Assembly (NCBI GenBank): GCA_964370775.1
Contig: CAYJKT010000007.1
Location: 1 to 64,000 of the forward strand
Direction of reading: 5' to 3'
DNA length: 64,000 nucleotides
Source: SIG603 sp964370775
GTDB lineage: Bacteria; Bacillota; Clostridia; Oscillospirales; Acutalibacteraceae
Positions within the stretch are counted from its first letter, which is position 1. Every line of letters begins with the position of its first letter. The notes beneath the pieces are model-generated. The model did no database searches. It was not told where the DNA came from and saw only the letters and a list, made by a program, of their open reading frames with translations. This document shows, piece by piece, positions 8,784 to 18,269 of this stretch. The translations under genes were made by a program, and so were the position numbers.

Positions 8784-9524
8784 ATGAGAAATATATTAAT
8801 AAAAATAGCTTATGACGGCTCTAAATTTCATGGTTGGCAAGTGCAAAATAATGCACACACTGTGCAAGCAGAGTTTCAAGAAGCTTTGTATAAAATAATC
8901 AGAGAAGAAGTTGACATTAAAGCTTGTAGCAGAACAGACAGTGGAGTTCACGCAAGAGAATTTTGCATTAGTGTTTTAACTAATAGCAAGATAGAATGTT
9001 CAAGATTGAACAATGCTCTAAATCACTTTTTTCCAAAAACAATGGCTGCATTAAGCTGTGAAGAAGTTGCTGAAGATTTCCACGCAAGATATTCATGCAA
9101 AGCAAAAGAATATGTATATCAGATATATAACTCAAAAACGCCAGACCCTTTTTTAAACGAGAGAGCATTGTACTATTGGCATGATATTGATGATAAAAAG
9201 CTTAATGAAGCTGCTTCACATTATGTGGGTACACATAATTTTAAAGCTTTTTGCACAAAAGATGCAAGAATTGACGGAGACTTGACAAGAACCGTGTATA
9301 GTGCTAAAATTCATCGTGAGGGTAAAATGGTATATTTTACTGTAAAAGCAGATGGTTTTTTGTATAACATGGTTAGAATTATGGTAGGTACACTTATCAG
9401 AGTACAAGAGGGTAAAATTCAACCAGAGAAAGTTGAGCAAATTATATTAAGTAAAGATAGACAAAATGCAGGGCCAACAGCACCTGCACATGGTTTATAT
9501 CTTAACAAAGTATTTTATGATTAA
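8784..9524 (+). CDS. truA: tRNA pseudouridine(38-40) synthase TruA
   Basis: TruA isomerises uridines 38-40 in the tRNA anticodon arm. The 246 residues include the catalytic aspartate in CSRTDSGVHA (D52 region), the tyrosine-containing KEYVYQIYNS strand, and the conserved NFKAFC and NMVRIMVGTLI segments. Length and order are standard. The ribosome site AAAGGAAG is somewhat far (about 16 bases) from ATG 8784, but no better in-frame start exists. In many Firmicutes truA directly follows ecfT, as here. Confidence 0.95.
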   Translation: MRNILIKIAYDGSKFHGWQVQNNAHTVQAEFQEALYKIIREEVDIKACSRTDSGVHAREFCISVLTNSKIECSRLNNALNHFFPKTMAALSCEEVAEDFHARYSCKAKEYVYQIYNSKTPDPFLNERALYYWHDIDDKKLNEAASHYVGTHNFKAFCTKDARIDGDLTRTVYSAKIHREGKMVYFTVKADGFLYNMVRIMVGTLIRVQEGKIQPEKVEQIILSKDRQNAGPTAPAHGLYLNKVFYD

Positions 9525-9538
9525 TGGAGTAAAAATAT

Positions 9539-10765
9539 ATGGATAAAAAAACTCCTACTAAGGAAATTGTTATAAGAGAAGGGCAGGACTCCTTTGTTAG
9601 AGAGATAACAGACACTGAAACACCAGTAAAAAGAAAAAAGAAGCTAAAGATAAGGCACTTTATTGCATTGTTTGTCATAATTTTTTTTGTGGCTTTTAGT
9701 GCTTTTGCAGTGATATCTGAGTTTACTATAGGCGAGATGAATTATTGGATAAAGACAAATGTTTTCAGCTATGGAGTAGGCGAGGGTTACCCTGTTGTGC
9801 TTAGTGGAAATGATGTTAAAAACAAGAATTCAGTAAGCCACAATGGTAATATTTATGTGTTGAATAATGTAAGTTTTTCGTCTTATACTGATAAAGGTGA
9901 GCAAATATTTTCTCTAAATCACAAATACACAAACCCTAGTTTAGCAAATAGTGAAGAACATTTTTTGGTTTATGGAGTTAATCAAACTGATTACTCATAC
10001 ATAGTTGGTGGCAATGAAACAATCCGTAGTGAGGAACATGGTATAATATGTGCAGATGTTTCTGAAAACGGCGAATACATGCTTGCAACGTACTCAGATA
10101 GGTATGCTTCTGAGTTCAATGTGTATGCTGACAGTGGCGATATACTATATGAATACAAATTTGTTGACGGATATATAAGCTCGATAGCTATTAACCCAAA
10201 CGGAGATGGTGGAGCTGTTAACATTGTGCAAAATAAAGAGGGAGAGCTTGTAAGTTATATTTATATTTTTGACTTTGATATTATGGAGCCTACATCTATT
10301 GCAGAGTTAACAACAAAAAATATAATTTTAGAGATGACATACACTACAAACAATATGTTATATGCCGTGGGAGATTTATCTGTTTATGGTATAAATGGCG
10401 ATAAAATTACCGAATATAGCTACAATGGTAAAAGTATTTCTGCTGTTAGCACAGAAAACAATGCATGCATAATTGCGCTAGAAGCTGGAAATATGCTAAG
10501 TAGTATTATGGTTTTTGACAACGAAAACGATCCTATTGAAATCAGTGTAGAAGCTGATGTAAAGCACATAGCATCTTACGGAAGAATTATGGCTTTTTTA
10601 ACGGACGGAAAAGTTATATCTTACGATTTAGTAGGGCGTAAAATGGGAGAGTGCGAAGCATCGTTTGATGTAGATGCGATAGAGCTTGCAAACGAGACAG
10701 ATGTATATATGATTAGCGATAGGCAAATACAATTTGACTCGCAAGAATCTGTACCTTATATATAA
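9539..10765 (+). CDS. DUF5711-like membrane-anchored beta-propeller-like protein
   Basis: The 408-residue product starts with a charged cytosolic tail rich in K/R (about 1-40), one membrane helix (about 41-64), and a long extracytoplasmic domain of short beta-rich repeats around VSHNGNIYVLNN, ENGEYMLATYS and IMAFLTDGKVISYD. The layout and sequence texture fit the clostridial DUF5711 family, whose function is unknown; the assignment is from memory of the family. It sits 14 bp after truA and ends that operon. Confidence 0.6.
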   Translation: MDKKTPTKEIVIREGQDSFVREITDTETPVKRKKKLKIRHFIALFVIIFFVAFSAFAVISEFTIGEMNYWIKTNVFSYGVGEGYPVVLSGNDVKNKNSVSHNGNIYVLNNVSFSSYTDKGEQIFSLNHKYTNPSLANSEEHFLVYGVNQTDYSYIVGGNETIRSEEHGIICADVSENGEYMLATYSDRYASEFNVYADSGDILYEYKFVDGYISSIAINPNGDGGAVNIVQNKEGELVSYIYIFDFDIMEPTSIAELTTKNIILEMTYTTNNMLYAVGDLSVYGINGDKITEYSYNGKSISAVSTENNACIIALEAGNMLSSIMVFDNENDPIEISVEADVKHIASYGRIMAFLTDGKVISYDLVGRKMGECEASFDVDAIELANETDVYMISDRQIQFDSQESVPYI

Positions 10766-10854
10766 AAGCACCAAATATAGTGGTTGATGTGATAAGATTA
10801 TTGTTATATATGATTTTTTAGAAAAATATCTAATAAAAAAATTGATAATAAGTC

Positions 10855-10882
10855 TTGAAAAAACAAATAAATATGGTAATAT
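10855..10882 (+). promoter_or_regulatory. Promoter for cvpA
   Basis: TTGAAA (10855-10860), a 16-bp spacer and TAATAT (10877-10882) lie about 45 bases upstream of the cvpA start. The match is moderate. Confidence 0.45.
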
Positions 10883-10927
10883 TATATATGGGAACAATAT
10901 AAAAACTAGAAATAATGGAGAAGAGAC

Positions 10928-11614
10928 ATGGGTATAGTATTAGATGTGATTTTCGTAGCTGTTTTAGCTATAGCTTTTTATACAGGATTTAAAAGAGGAT
11001 TTGTTAAATCTTTAATCAATTTTGTTGGCACAATCATAGCTCTTGTTGTTGCGTGGTTATCATCAGGACCAATAGCTGTTTGGATATATGACCTAACTGC
11101 AAGACAAGGACTATATGACAGAATTTATGAGTCAACTGAACTGCAAGGTATTAGTGATGGTATTAGAGAGATATATGATCCGCTTCCTGATTTTGTTAAA
11201 CAGCTAATGGAAAACGCAGGCGTGAGCGAGCAATACTTACAAACAACAATGAGTGGTTCTTCTGATGTTGTTGCGAATGCAATGGTAGATGCGATAAGTC
11301 CTGCTTTTATTGCAATAATAAGTATAGTAGTTTTTGTAATAGTTTTTGCATTGTTATTAGTTTTAGTAACTGCACTTGCTAAACTTGTTACACCGCTTGT
11401 TAAAGTGAAATTTGTAGAGCAAGTAGATAAATCTATTGGTGGCGTTTTTGGTGCGTTAATGGGCGTTATAGTTGTATGGATACTAGCTTCGTTCTTGCTT
11501 TTCGTATCATTTGCTATTCAACCAGATGGCGTTACTCCTGTTCAAGCTGCAATTGATGATTCACTTTTAGTTAAAGGTGTTACTACAATAAGCCCAATTG
11601 ACTGGTTAAACTAA
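10928..11614 (+). CDS. CvpA family membrane protein
   Basis: The 228-residue product is a CvpA-family integral membrane protein. Hydrophobic helices lie at about 5-20, 28-48, 122-150 and 175-200, and the N-terminal GFKRGFVKSLINFVGTI motif is characteristic of the family. CvpA was named for colicin V production in E. coli; in Firmicutes its role is unsettled, with links to envelope and division. It appears to be a single-gene unit with its own promoter and a hairpin about 140 bases downstream. Confidence 0.8.
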   Translation: MGIVLDVIFVAVLAIAFYTGFKRGFVKSLINFVGTIIALVVAWLSSGPIAVWIYDLTARQGLYDRIYESTELQGISDGIREIYDPLPDFVKQLMENAGVSEQYLQTTMSGSSDVVANAMVDAISPAFIAIISIVVFVIVFALLLVLVTALAKLVTPLVKVKFVEQVDKSIGGVFGALMGVIVVWILASFLLFVSFAIQPDGVTPVQAAIDDSLLVKGVTTISPIDWLN

Positions 11615-11753
11615 TTAATACTTTATTAGTTTAGAATTTGAAAAAAGAATATAAATTTAGTGTGTTTCATATATTTATGTGTGACACAAAACAAAGTTTG
11701 CAGATATATTTATTAATTTAGCAAGCATATAATAAAATAAAATTACTTGTTAA

Positions 11754-11805
11754 CAAATACCTGCCTTTTAGCTTTTTGCTTGATTTTTTGGTGGGTATTT
11801 GTTTA
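11754..11805 (+). terminator. Large-loop hairpin upstream of clpE (terminator or leader)
   Basis: A 12-bp stem pairs CAAATACCTGCC (11754-11765) with GGTGGGTATTTG (11790-11801), using two G-U pairs that work only in plus-strand RNA. The loop is 24 nt and TTTAT follows. It either ends cvpA transcription or forms part of the clpE leader. A TATAAT at 11728-11733 without a clear -35 lies just upstream. I saw no CtsR direct repeat in this gap. Confidence 0.5.
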
Positions 11806-11871
11806 TATAGTGATAATGAATTTAAAATACATGTAAAGCCGAATGTTTTTTTGGCAGAATGGAGTTATATA

Positions 11872-14151
11872 ATGATGTGTTCAAGATGCAAAAAACGCCC
11901 TGCGATTGTTTTTTTATCTCAAGGAACCGATGGTTCAGTTACGCAGGGAATTTGCTTAGTTTGTGCAAAAGAACTAGGTATTAAACCTGTTAATGATATA
12001 ATAAAACAACTGGGTATTTCAGACGATATGCTAGATTCGATTTCAGAAGAAATGACAGATTTAGCACCAGCATTTAATTTAGAAAACGATAACGATGGAG
12101 AAGAGGACGACGGTTTCTCTTATGGAGGTTCAATGTCATTACCGATAGAGCAAATTTTTGGTGGAAACAAAGATGATAAGACTGACAAAACAGCAGATAA
12201 AAATAATGTCACAAGTAAAAAAGAAAACTTCCACAAAACAAAAAGAAAAAACCTACAAAACTTTTGCACAGATTTAACTGCAAAAGCTAGACGTGGCGAG
12301 CTTGATAATATTATTGGGCGTGATAAAGAGATTGAAAGAGTGGTACAAATTCTTTCAAGAAGAACTAAGAATAATCCTTGTCTAATAGGTGAGCCTGGTG
12401 TTGGTAAAACAGCTATTGCAGAGGGTCTTGCTTTAAGAATTGCTTTTGGTACAGTTCCTACTAAATTAATCGACAAAGAAGTAATGCTTTTAGACTTAAC
12501 TTCTTTGGTGGCTGGTACACAATTCAGAGGACAGTTCGAAAAAAGAATTAAAGATTTAGTAGACGAAGTTAAACAAGCTGGCAACATAATTTTGTTTGTT
12601 GATGAAGTTCACAACTTAGTTGGCGCTGGTGATTCAGAGGGTGGCATGAACGCTGCTAATATTTTAAAACCGGCATTGTCCAGAGGTGAAATTCAAGTAG
12701 TTGGCGCTACGACCTTTAATGAATATAGAAAATATATAGAAAAAGACTCAGCTTTGGAGAGACGTTTCCAACCTGTTACAGTAAACGAGCCATCTATTGA
12801 AGAGGCTATTGAGATTATAATGGGAATTAAGAACTATTATGAAGCGTATCACAAAGTAAAAGTTAGCGAAAAAATGACTAAAAGAATAGTTACGTTATCT
12901 GAGAGATACATTAACGATAGATACCTACCAGATAAAGCTATCGACTTATTAGATGAAGCTTGTACTTGTGCTGCTTTACGCAATAAAGAACTAGATGCGT
13001 ATGAGATTTTAAACAGCAAGCTTACAAAAGCTAAAACTTTGGAGCAAGTAATGGAAAACTCCGAAGATATGGATTACGAAAAAATTGCTAAAACTAAATA
13101 CGAGATAACTGTAATGGAAAACGAACTTAACACCATGGATATGGAAAAAGTTTTTGCAAATGTTACAGAAGAAGACTTAGCGTATGTTATTGAACTATGG
13201 ACTGGTATTCCAGCGTCTAAAATTCAAAAATCAGAGCTAGGCAGATTAAGCAACTTTGAGGGCATTTTAGGCGAAAAAATCATTGGTCAAGACGAAGCTG
13301 TTAAGATGACAGCGGCGGCTATCAGAAGAAGCCGTGTTAGGCTTAGCCCTAGAAAACACCCAGCTTCATTTATATTTGTTGGACCTACAGGTACTGGTAA
13401 AACTGAGCTTGTACGAGTGCTTTCTAAAGAACTTTTCGACAGCCCAGAGACTTTGATAAGACTTGATATGTCTGAATTTATGGAGAAGCACTCAGTGTCT
13501 AAAATCATCGGTTCTCCTCCAGGATATGTAGGATATGACGAGGCTGGTCAGTTAACAGAAAAAGTTAGAAGAAAACCGTATTCTGTAGTTCTGTTTGACG
13601 AAATTGAGAAAGCTCACCCAGATGTCATGAACATCTTGCTACAAATTCTTGACGAGGGCAAAATTACTGATGCTCACGGTAAATTAGTTAGCTTTGAAAA
13701 CACAGTTATCGTTATGACATCAAATGCTGGTAGTAACAGCAAAGAGGGAATTTTAGGGTTCAACAAAACAACTGGAGAGATAAGCAAAGAAAAAGCTATG
13801 AAAGGTTTATCTGACTTTTTACGACCTGAGTTTATCAGCCGTATTGACGAAATAGTTGTGTTTAAACCTCTTGATTTAGAGGACTTTAAGAAAATTGCGG
13901 CTCTTATGCTGAACGAGTACAAAGGTAGCCTTGATGAAAAAGGTATTAGCCTTGTGTATTCAGATGAAGCATGTGTGTTACTTGCAGAAAAATCTATAAA
14001 TGGTAAAAGTGGTGCAAGAGATTTAAGAAACAACATTCGAAGAATGGTTGAAGACGAAATTGCACAAATCATAGTAGACAATGGCGAGGAGGCTATCACT
14101 GCAATTAGCGTTGATGCAGAGGAAGAAAAAATAACAGTAAAATCATTATAA
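11872..14151 (+). CDS. clpE: ClpE-type ATP-dependent unfoldase (Clp ATPase with N-terminal zinc finger)
   Basis: This is an AAA+ unfoldase that feeds substrates to ClpP. The start is ATG 11872, seven bases after GGAG; an ATG at 11875 is equivalent. The 759 residues begin with a four-cysteine zinc finger (C3, C6, C28, C31) in place of the usual Clp N-domain, the hallmark of ClpE. Next come an acidic linker, AAA1 with Walker A GEPGVGKT (173-180) and Walker B LFVDEVHNL, a short middle domain, then AAA2 with Walker A GPTGTGKT (about 504-511) and Walker B VLFDEIEKA. The ClpP-docking loop reads ILGFN near 628. No CtsR operator was seen. fprA follows 16 bp later. Confidence 0.87.
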   Translation: MMCSRCKKRPAIVFLSQGTDGSVTQGICLVCAKELGIKPVNDIIKQLGISDDMLDSISEEMTDLAPAFNLENDNDGEEDDGFSYGGSMSLPIEQIFGGNKDDKTDKTADKNNVTSKKENFHKTKRKNLQNFCTDLTAKARRGELDNIIGRDKEIERVVQILSRRTKNNPCLIGEPGVGKTAIAEGLALRIAFGTVPTKLIDKEVMLLDLTSLVAGTQFRGQFEKRIKDLVDEVKQAGNIILFVDEVHNLVGAGDSEGGMNAANILKPALSRGEIQVVGATTFNEYRKYIEKDSALERRFQPVTVNEPSIEEAIEIIMGIKNYYEAYHKVKVSEKMTKRIVTLSERYINDRYLPDKAIDLLDEACTCAALRNKELDAYEILNSKLTKAKTLEQVMENSEDMDYEKIAKTKYEITVMENELNTMDMEKVFANVTEEDLAYVIELWTGIPASKIQKSELGRLSNFEGILGEKIIGQDEAVKMTAAAIRRSRVRLSPRKHPASFIFVGPTGTGKTELVRVLSKELFDSPETLIRLDMSEFMEKHSVSKIIGSPPGYVGYDEAGQLTEKVRRKPYSVVLFDEIEKAHPDVMNILLQILDEGKITDAHGKLVSFENTVIVMTSNAGSNSKEGILGFNKTTGEISKEKAMKGLSDFLRPEFISRIDEIVVFKPLDLEDFKKIAALMLNEYKGSLDEKGISLVYSDEACVLLAEKSINGKSGARDLRNNIRRMVEDEIAQIIVDNGEEAITAISVDAEEEKITVKSL

Positions 14152-14167
14152 TAAGAAGGGTGTAGGC

Positions 14168-15340
14168 ATGTATTCAATAAAAGAAGTTAAAGAAAATCTG
14201 TATTATTTAGGAGTAAACGATAGACGTTTAGAATTGTTTGAGAATTTGTTTCCGATTCCTAACGGAGTAACATATAACTCATACCTGTTAACAGACGAGA
14301 AAACAGTTCTGTTTGACACAGTTGACGGAAGCGTAGCAAAACAGTTTAATGAGAACCTAACGGCTGCTCTTAATGGAAGAACATTAGATTACTTAATCGT
14401 AAATCACATGGAACCAGACCACAGTGAAACAATTAGAGATATAGTTAAAAATTACCCAGATGTAACAATTGTTGGAAACGCAAAAACAATGCCGATGATT
14501 AAAGCGTTTGGTGTAGATGTTAGCAACACTCTAGTGGTTAAGGAAAATGACATTTTAGAAACAGGCACACATAAGCTGACTTTTGTTATGGCACCAATGG
14601 TGCACTGGCCAGAAGTTATGGTGACTTACGATATAACAGATAAAGTTTTATTCTCAGCAGATGCATTTGGCACATTTGGTGCATTAGACGGTAGAATTTT
14701 TGCTGATGAATATGATTTTGACAGAGATTTTATTGATGATGCTAGAAGATATTACACCAATATAGTTGGAAAATATGGCGCACAAACAAACGGAGTACTT
14801 AAAAAAGCTAGTGGTTTAGATATAGAATATATTTGCCCACTGCACGGCCCTGTTTGGCGTAAAGACTTAGGTTATTTTGTAGATAAGCATCAAAAATGGG
14901 CGACTTATACACCAGAAAACCCAGATGAAGTTCTAATGGTTTATGGCTCTATGTATGGCAACACTGAAAGTGTGGTTAATGCAGTTGCTATGAAACTTAG
15001 CGAGAACGGCAAGAAAGTTAAAATAGTGAACGCTTGCAATACTGATGTAAGTTATTTGGTAGCAGAAGCTTTTAGATGTGGTAACATTGTAATTGCGTCT
15101 CCAACTTACAACGCAGGAATTTACCCAGCTATTGATAATTTTATTACTCATATTAAGGATATGAATTTGCAAAACAGAAAAATATACTTAATTGAGAATA
15201 GCTCATGGGCACCGATTGCAGCAAAAAAAATGACTGAGGCTGTGTCTACAATGAAAAACACAGAGGTTTTAGCTACACTTAGCATAAAATCTAGCTTGAA
15301 CGACATTAGTGTTATAGACGATTTTGTTGCTAAATTTTAA
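14168..15340 (+). CDS. fprA: A-type flavoprotein FprA (diiron O2/NO reductase)
   Basis: FprA enzymes reduce oxygen to water or nitric oxide to N2O in anaerobes, receiving electrons via rubredoxin or F420 depending on lineage. The 390-residue protein has an N-terminal beta-lactamase-fold diiron domain with H80-x-E82-x-D84-H85 (NHMEPDH), then VHWPEVM, SADAFGTFG and PLHGPVW ligand segments. A C-terminal flavodoxin domain carries the FMN loop YGSMYGNTES near 258. No rubredoxin domain is attached. It is 16 bp after clpE and ends at a terminator, suggesting a two-gene stress unit. Confidence 0.92.
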   Translation: MYSIKEVKENLYYLGVNDRRLELFENLFPIPNGVTYNSYLLTDEKTVLFDTVDGSVAKQFNENLTAALNGRTLDYLIVNHMEPDHSETIRDIVKNYPDVTIVGNAKTMPMIKAFGVDVSNTLVVKENDILETGTHKLTFVMAPMVHWPEVMVTYDITDKVLFSADAFGTFGALDGRIFADEYDFDRDFIDDARRYYTNIVGKYGAQTNGVLKKASGLDIEYICPLHGPVWRKDLGYFVDKHQKWATYTPENPDEVLMVYGSMYGNTESVVNAVAMKLSENGKKVKIVNACNTDVSYLVAEAFRCGNIVIASPTYNAGIYPAIDNFITHIKDMNLQNRKIYLIENSSWAPIAAKKMTEAVSTMKNTEVLATLSIKSSLNDISVIDDFVAKF

Positions 15341-15359
15341 CAAAGAATTATAATTTTAA

Positions 15360-15385
15360 GGAGTAGATTTATCTGCTCCTTTTTT
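15360..15385 (+). terminator. Rho-independent terminator after fprA
   Basis: GGAGTAGA (15360-15367) pairs with TCTGCTCC (15372-15379) around a 4-nt loop, with one G-U pair, followed by six T residues. Confidence 0.85.
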
Positions 15386-15395
15386 CTGTTTTTGT

Positions 15396-15424
15396 TTGAA
15401 AAATGGGTAATAATATGGTAGAAT
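15396..15424 (+). promoter_or_regulatory. Promoter for cardiolipin synthase
   Basis: TTGAAA (15396-15401), 17 bp, TAGAAT (15419-15424). It lies just after the fprA terminator and about 65 bases before the chosen start. Confidence 0.6.
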
Positions 15425-15488
15425 AAGTAAAAGTTATGAAATGAACATATTTGAGAATAATAAAAGCAAAAGCACAAAGGAGAGAATG

Positions 15489-17009
15489 ATGAAACAACCA
15501 AGATGGTTTAAGGAGCTTTTTAGAAAGCGTGTGCAAATTATATTTTTTATATTATTGCAAATCATTTTTTTATTATATGGCGTAATTTTGTCTGTTGAGT
15601 ATTTTAGAATATTGAACTCTATATTTTTAGCGATAGGTATAGCTGTTGCACTTAATGTTATAAGTAAAAGAATAAAGCCAGCTTATAAATTGCTGTGGGT
15701 AATTATATTGCTAGCGTTTCCCTTTGGTGGCACAGTAATGTATCTGTTAATCAAAGTACAGAGACCGTCTAAAAAAACAATTAGAAGTTACGAAGATAAT
15801 AAGTCAAACACTAATAAAAGCTTAGAAAACTCAGAAGCAAGCGAGTTGAAAATAAATGATGATTTTACAGGAATTTCGACATATTTGCAAGATTACTTGA
15901 ATTATAATGTATATAGTCATACACAGGCGAAATATTTTGCATTAGGAGATTATTCGCTAAAACATATTTTAACAGAGATAAAAAAAGCAGAAAAATGCAT
16001 ATATTTAGAATATTTTATTATAGAGCAAGGCAAAATGTGGGACTCCATTTTAGGTCTACTTAAAGAAAAAGTAAAAGACGGTGTGGACGTTAGGGTGATG
16101 TATGATGATATAGGTTGCTTTTTCACGCTGCCTACTCACTATCAACAGATATTAGAAAGTATGGGCATAAAGTGCAAGGTTTTTAACAAGTTTAGCCCTA
16201 TACTTTCTGCTTTCCAAAATAACAGAGACCATAGAAAAATGCTTGTTATAGACGGTAAAGTTGTTTTTACAGGTGGAATTAACCTAGCTGATGAGTACAT
16301 TAATGCTTATGAAAAATACGGACACTGGAAAGATAATGTGATTATGCTAAAAGGCGAAATCGCATGGAGTTTTGCCGTGATGTTTAATGAGATGTGGAAT
16401 TTAGACAGAGCAGTAACAGAGGATTTTTTGCCTGAAAAACCAGTTTTTGACATAAATAACACAAGAGATTTAGCACAACCGTATTTTGACGGACCGATTG
16501 ACGGAGAAAATGTTGGTGAGCATATTTATAGCCAAATAATCAGCAATGCAAAAGAGTATTTGTATGTAATCACTCCGTATCTTGTTGTTGATGACTCTAT
16601 GTTGTCTTCGTTAATTTTGGCAGCAAAACGTGGGGTAGATGTTAGAATTATAACTCCGTTTAAATATGATAAACTTTTGGTGCATATCACTACTCGTTCA
16701 TACTACTATGACTTAATTGAAGCTGGTGTAAAAGTTTATGAATACTCAAAAGGTTTTGCACATTCAAAACTTGTTGTGGCAGATGATAAAATCGGCGTTG
16801 TTGGCACTACTAATATGGATTTTAGAAGCTTTTATCTTCACTTTGAGTGTGGAGTGTGCGTGTATGATGACGGAATTATCGCAGATACTAAAAAGGATTT
16901 TTTAACTACTCAACATCAGTGCAAACAAATAGAGAAAAAAGAGTTAAAAGTTGGATATATTAAGAGATTAGCACAACAAATTTTGCGAATTTTCGCACCA
17001 TTGATGTAG
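15489..17009 (+). CDS. cls: Cardiolipin synthase (phospholipase D family)
   Basis: Cardiolipin synthase joins two phosphatidylglycerols at the membrane. Two N-terminal hydrophobic segments (about 13-52 and 64-88) precede two PLD domains. The HKD motifs are HRKMLVIDGKVVFTGG from residue 248 and HSKLVVADDKIGVVGTTN from residue 425. I choose ATG 15489 (506 residues), six bases after AGGAG; ATG 15486 is nearly equivalent, and the more upstream in-frame ATG 15441 has no ribosome site. Confidence 0.9.
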   Translation: MKQPRWFKELFRKRVQIIFFILLQIIFLLYGVILSVEYFRILNSIFLAIGIAVALNVISKRIKPAYKLLWVIILLAFPFGGTVMYLLIKVQRPSKKTIRSYEDNKSNTNKSLENSEASELKINDDFTGISTYLQDYLNYNVYSHTQAKYFALGDYSLKHILTEIKKAEKCIYLEYFIIEQGKMWDSILGLLKEKVKDGVDVRVMYDDIGCFFTLPTHYQQILESMGIKCKVFNKFSPILSAFQNNRDHRKMLVIDGKVVFTGGINLADEYINAYEKYGHWKDNVIMLKGEIAWSFAVMFNEMWNLDRAVTEDFLPEKPVFDINNTRDLAQPYFDGPIDGENVGEHIYSQIISNAKEYLYVITPYLVVDDSMLSSLILAAKRGVDVRIITPFKYDKLLVHITTRSYYYDLIEAGVKVYEYSKGFAHSKLVVADDKIGVVGTTNMDFRSFYLHFECGVCVYDDGIIADTKKDFLTTQHQCKQIEKKELKVGYIKRLAQQILRIFAPLM

Positions 17010-17050
17010 GAGAAGCTAAAAAAGCTTAGTTATAAAGAAAGGGGCTATCT

Positions 17051-17401
17051 ATGAAGCTTGCTATAATAGGATCTAGAGGAATAAATATTGATTTAAGCGA
17101 TTTTCTTGTAGATTTCTATGATATAAAACTAATAATAAGTGGGGGTGCTAAGGGAGTAGATAGCTGTGCCGAAGAGTATGCAAGAAGGATGGGAATTCCA
17201 ACTAAGATATTTTTGCCTCAGTACGATTTATACGGAAGAGGTGCACCATTGGTACGAAATAAATTGATAGTAGAAGAGGCTGACGAAGTTTTAGCGCTAT
17301 GGGACGGAAAATCAACAGGAACTATCTACTCATTAAAATATGCTAAGAAATTGGGTAAGAAAATTCACTTATATAAACAAAAAGAAAAAATACAATTTTA
17401 A
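17051..17401 (+). CDS. SLOG-fold protein (DUF2493/YspA-like)
   Basis: The 116-residue product is a single-domain SLOG/Rossmann protein of the YspA/DUF2493 type. It has the N-terminal IIGSRG loop (residues 5-10), SGGAKGVDSCAEEYA near 30-44, and a C-terminal VLALWDGKSTGT segment. Such proteins are proposed to bind nucleotides or nucleotide-derived ligands; some are prophage-linked or tied to nucleotide signalling, but no partner is present. AAAGGGG precedes the ATG. It follows cls by 41 bp and may be cotranscribed. A specific function cannot be stated. Confidence 0.7.
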   Translation: MKLAIIGSRGINIDLSDFLVDFYDIKLIISGGAKGVDSCAEEYARRMGIPTKIFLPQYDLYGRGAPLVRNKLIVEEADEVLALWDGKSTGTIYSLKYAKKLGKKIHLYKQKEKIQF

Positions 17402-17451
17402 TTATTGTCATAATAAACATATATATTAGTAAAATTTTACTAAAATGTCTA

Positions 17452-17480
17452 TTGAACTTGGATTAGTAATATGCTATACT
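17452..17480 (+). promoter_or_regulatory. Promoter for the ThuA / oxidoreductase pair
   Basis: TTGAAC (17452-17457), 17 bp, TATACT (17475-17480), about 50 bases before the first gene. Confidence 0.65.
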
Positions 17481-17532
17481 ATCCATGTATTTACATGAAA
17501 CGATTAAGCTGTAAAACAGAATGGAGATAATT

Positions 17533-18255
17533 ATGAAGAAAGCGTTGATTTTTTGGGGTGGTTGGGACGGACACGAACCTACTCTAACTTCTAAGAGATT
17601 TGCAAGATTGCTAGAGAAAAATGGTTACGAGACAGAGATTTCTGACACATTAGATTGCCTTTTAGATTTAGATAAACTTATGGGTCTAGATTTAATTGTA
17701 TCTTGTTGGACAATGGGTGATATTGGCAAAGAACAAATCAATAATATAATTAAAGCAGTTGGATCTGGTGTTGGTCTAGCAGGTTGCCACGGTGGTATGT
17801 GTGATTCTTTTAGAAACGACACTCAATGGCAATTTATGACAGGTGGACAATGGGTAAGCCACCCAGGTGGAGACGGAATTGATTACATGGTTAACATCAA
17901 TCACGGTTCATCACCAATTACAGAGGGGTTAAATGACTTCCCAGTATGTAGTGAGCATTATTATTTACATATTGATCCGTCAATCGAAGTTCTAGCTACT
18001 ACAAAATTCCCTATAGTAAATTATTATCATATATCTAATAAACCAGTAGACATGCCAGTTGCTTGGACAAAATACTGGGGTAATGGGAGAGTGTTCTATA
18101 ACGCATTGGGACACCATGATGATGTATTTGACAACAGCCCAAATGCTGAGATTATGATGGAACGTGGAATGTTATGGGCAGGAGACGGCAAACAGTTTGC
18201 TATAGACAATGGTTTAACAACAGAACGTTTTGAAAATAAAGCTAAAATGTATTAA
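17533..18255 (+). CDS. ThuA domain protein (class I glutamine-amidotransferase-like fold)
   Basis: ThuA-family proteins have a glutamine-amidotransferase-like fold and are linked to trehalose or other sugar utilisation; their chemistry is poorly defined. I choose ATG 17533 (240 residues), six bases after GGAG, rather than the in-frame ATG 17521. Visible are the N-terminal FWGGWDGHEP, AGCHGGMCDSFRND near 81-94 at the position of the nucleophile elbow, and the C-terminal GRVFYNALGHHDD. It is 14 bp upstream of a Gfo/Idh/MocA oxidoreductase, a pairing often seen in sugar-oxidation loci. Confidence 0.85.
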   Translation: MKKALIFWGGWDGHEPTLTSKRFARLLEKNGYETEISDTLDCLLDLDKLMGLDLIVSCWTMGDIGKEQINNIIKAVGSGVGLAGCHGGMCDSFRNDTQWQFMTGGQWVSHPGGDGIDYMVNINHGSSPITEGLNDFPVCSEHYYLHIDPSIEVLATTKFPIVNYYHISNKPVDMPVAWTKYWGNGRVFYNALGHHDDVFDNSPNAEIMMERGMLWAGDGKQFAIDNGLTTERFENKAKMY

Positions 18256-18269
18256 GAGAGGGTAAAATT

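Noticed and set aside
10768..10795. Partial copy of the 41720 inverted-repeat end (ATATAGTGG-TGATGT)
   Set aside because: Only about 20 bases are similar, no second arm is present, and chance in AT-rich DNA is possible.
11614..11871. CtsR operator upstream of clpE
   Set aside because: No GGTCAAA direct repeat or close variant was found in the gap.
17488..17515. CcpA cre box upstream of the ThuA gene
   Set aside because: The TGAAACG...element lacks one base of the cre consensus spacing and has a poor second half.
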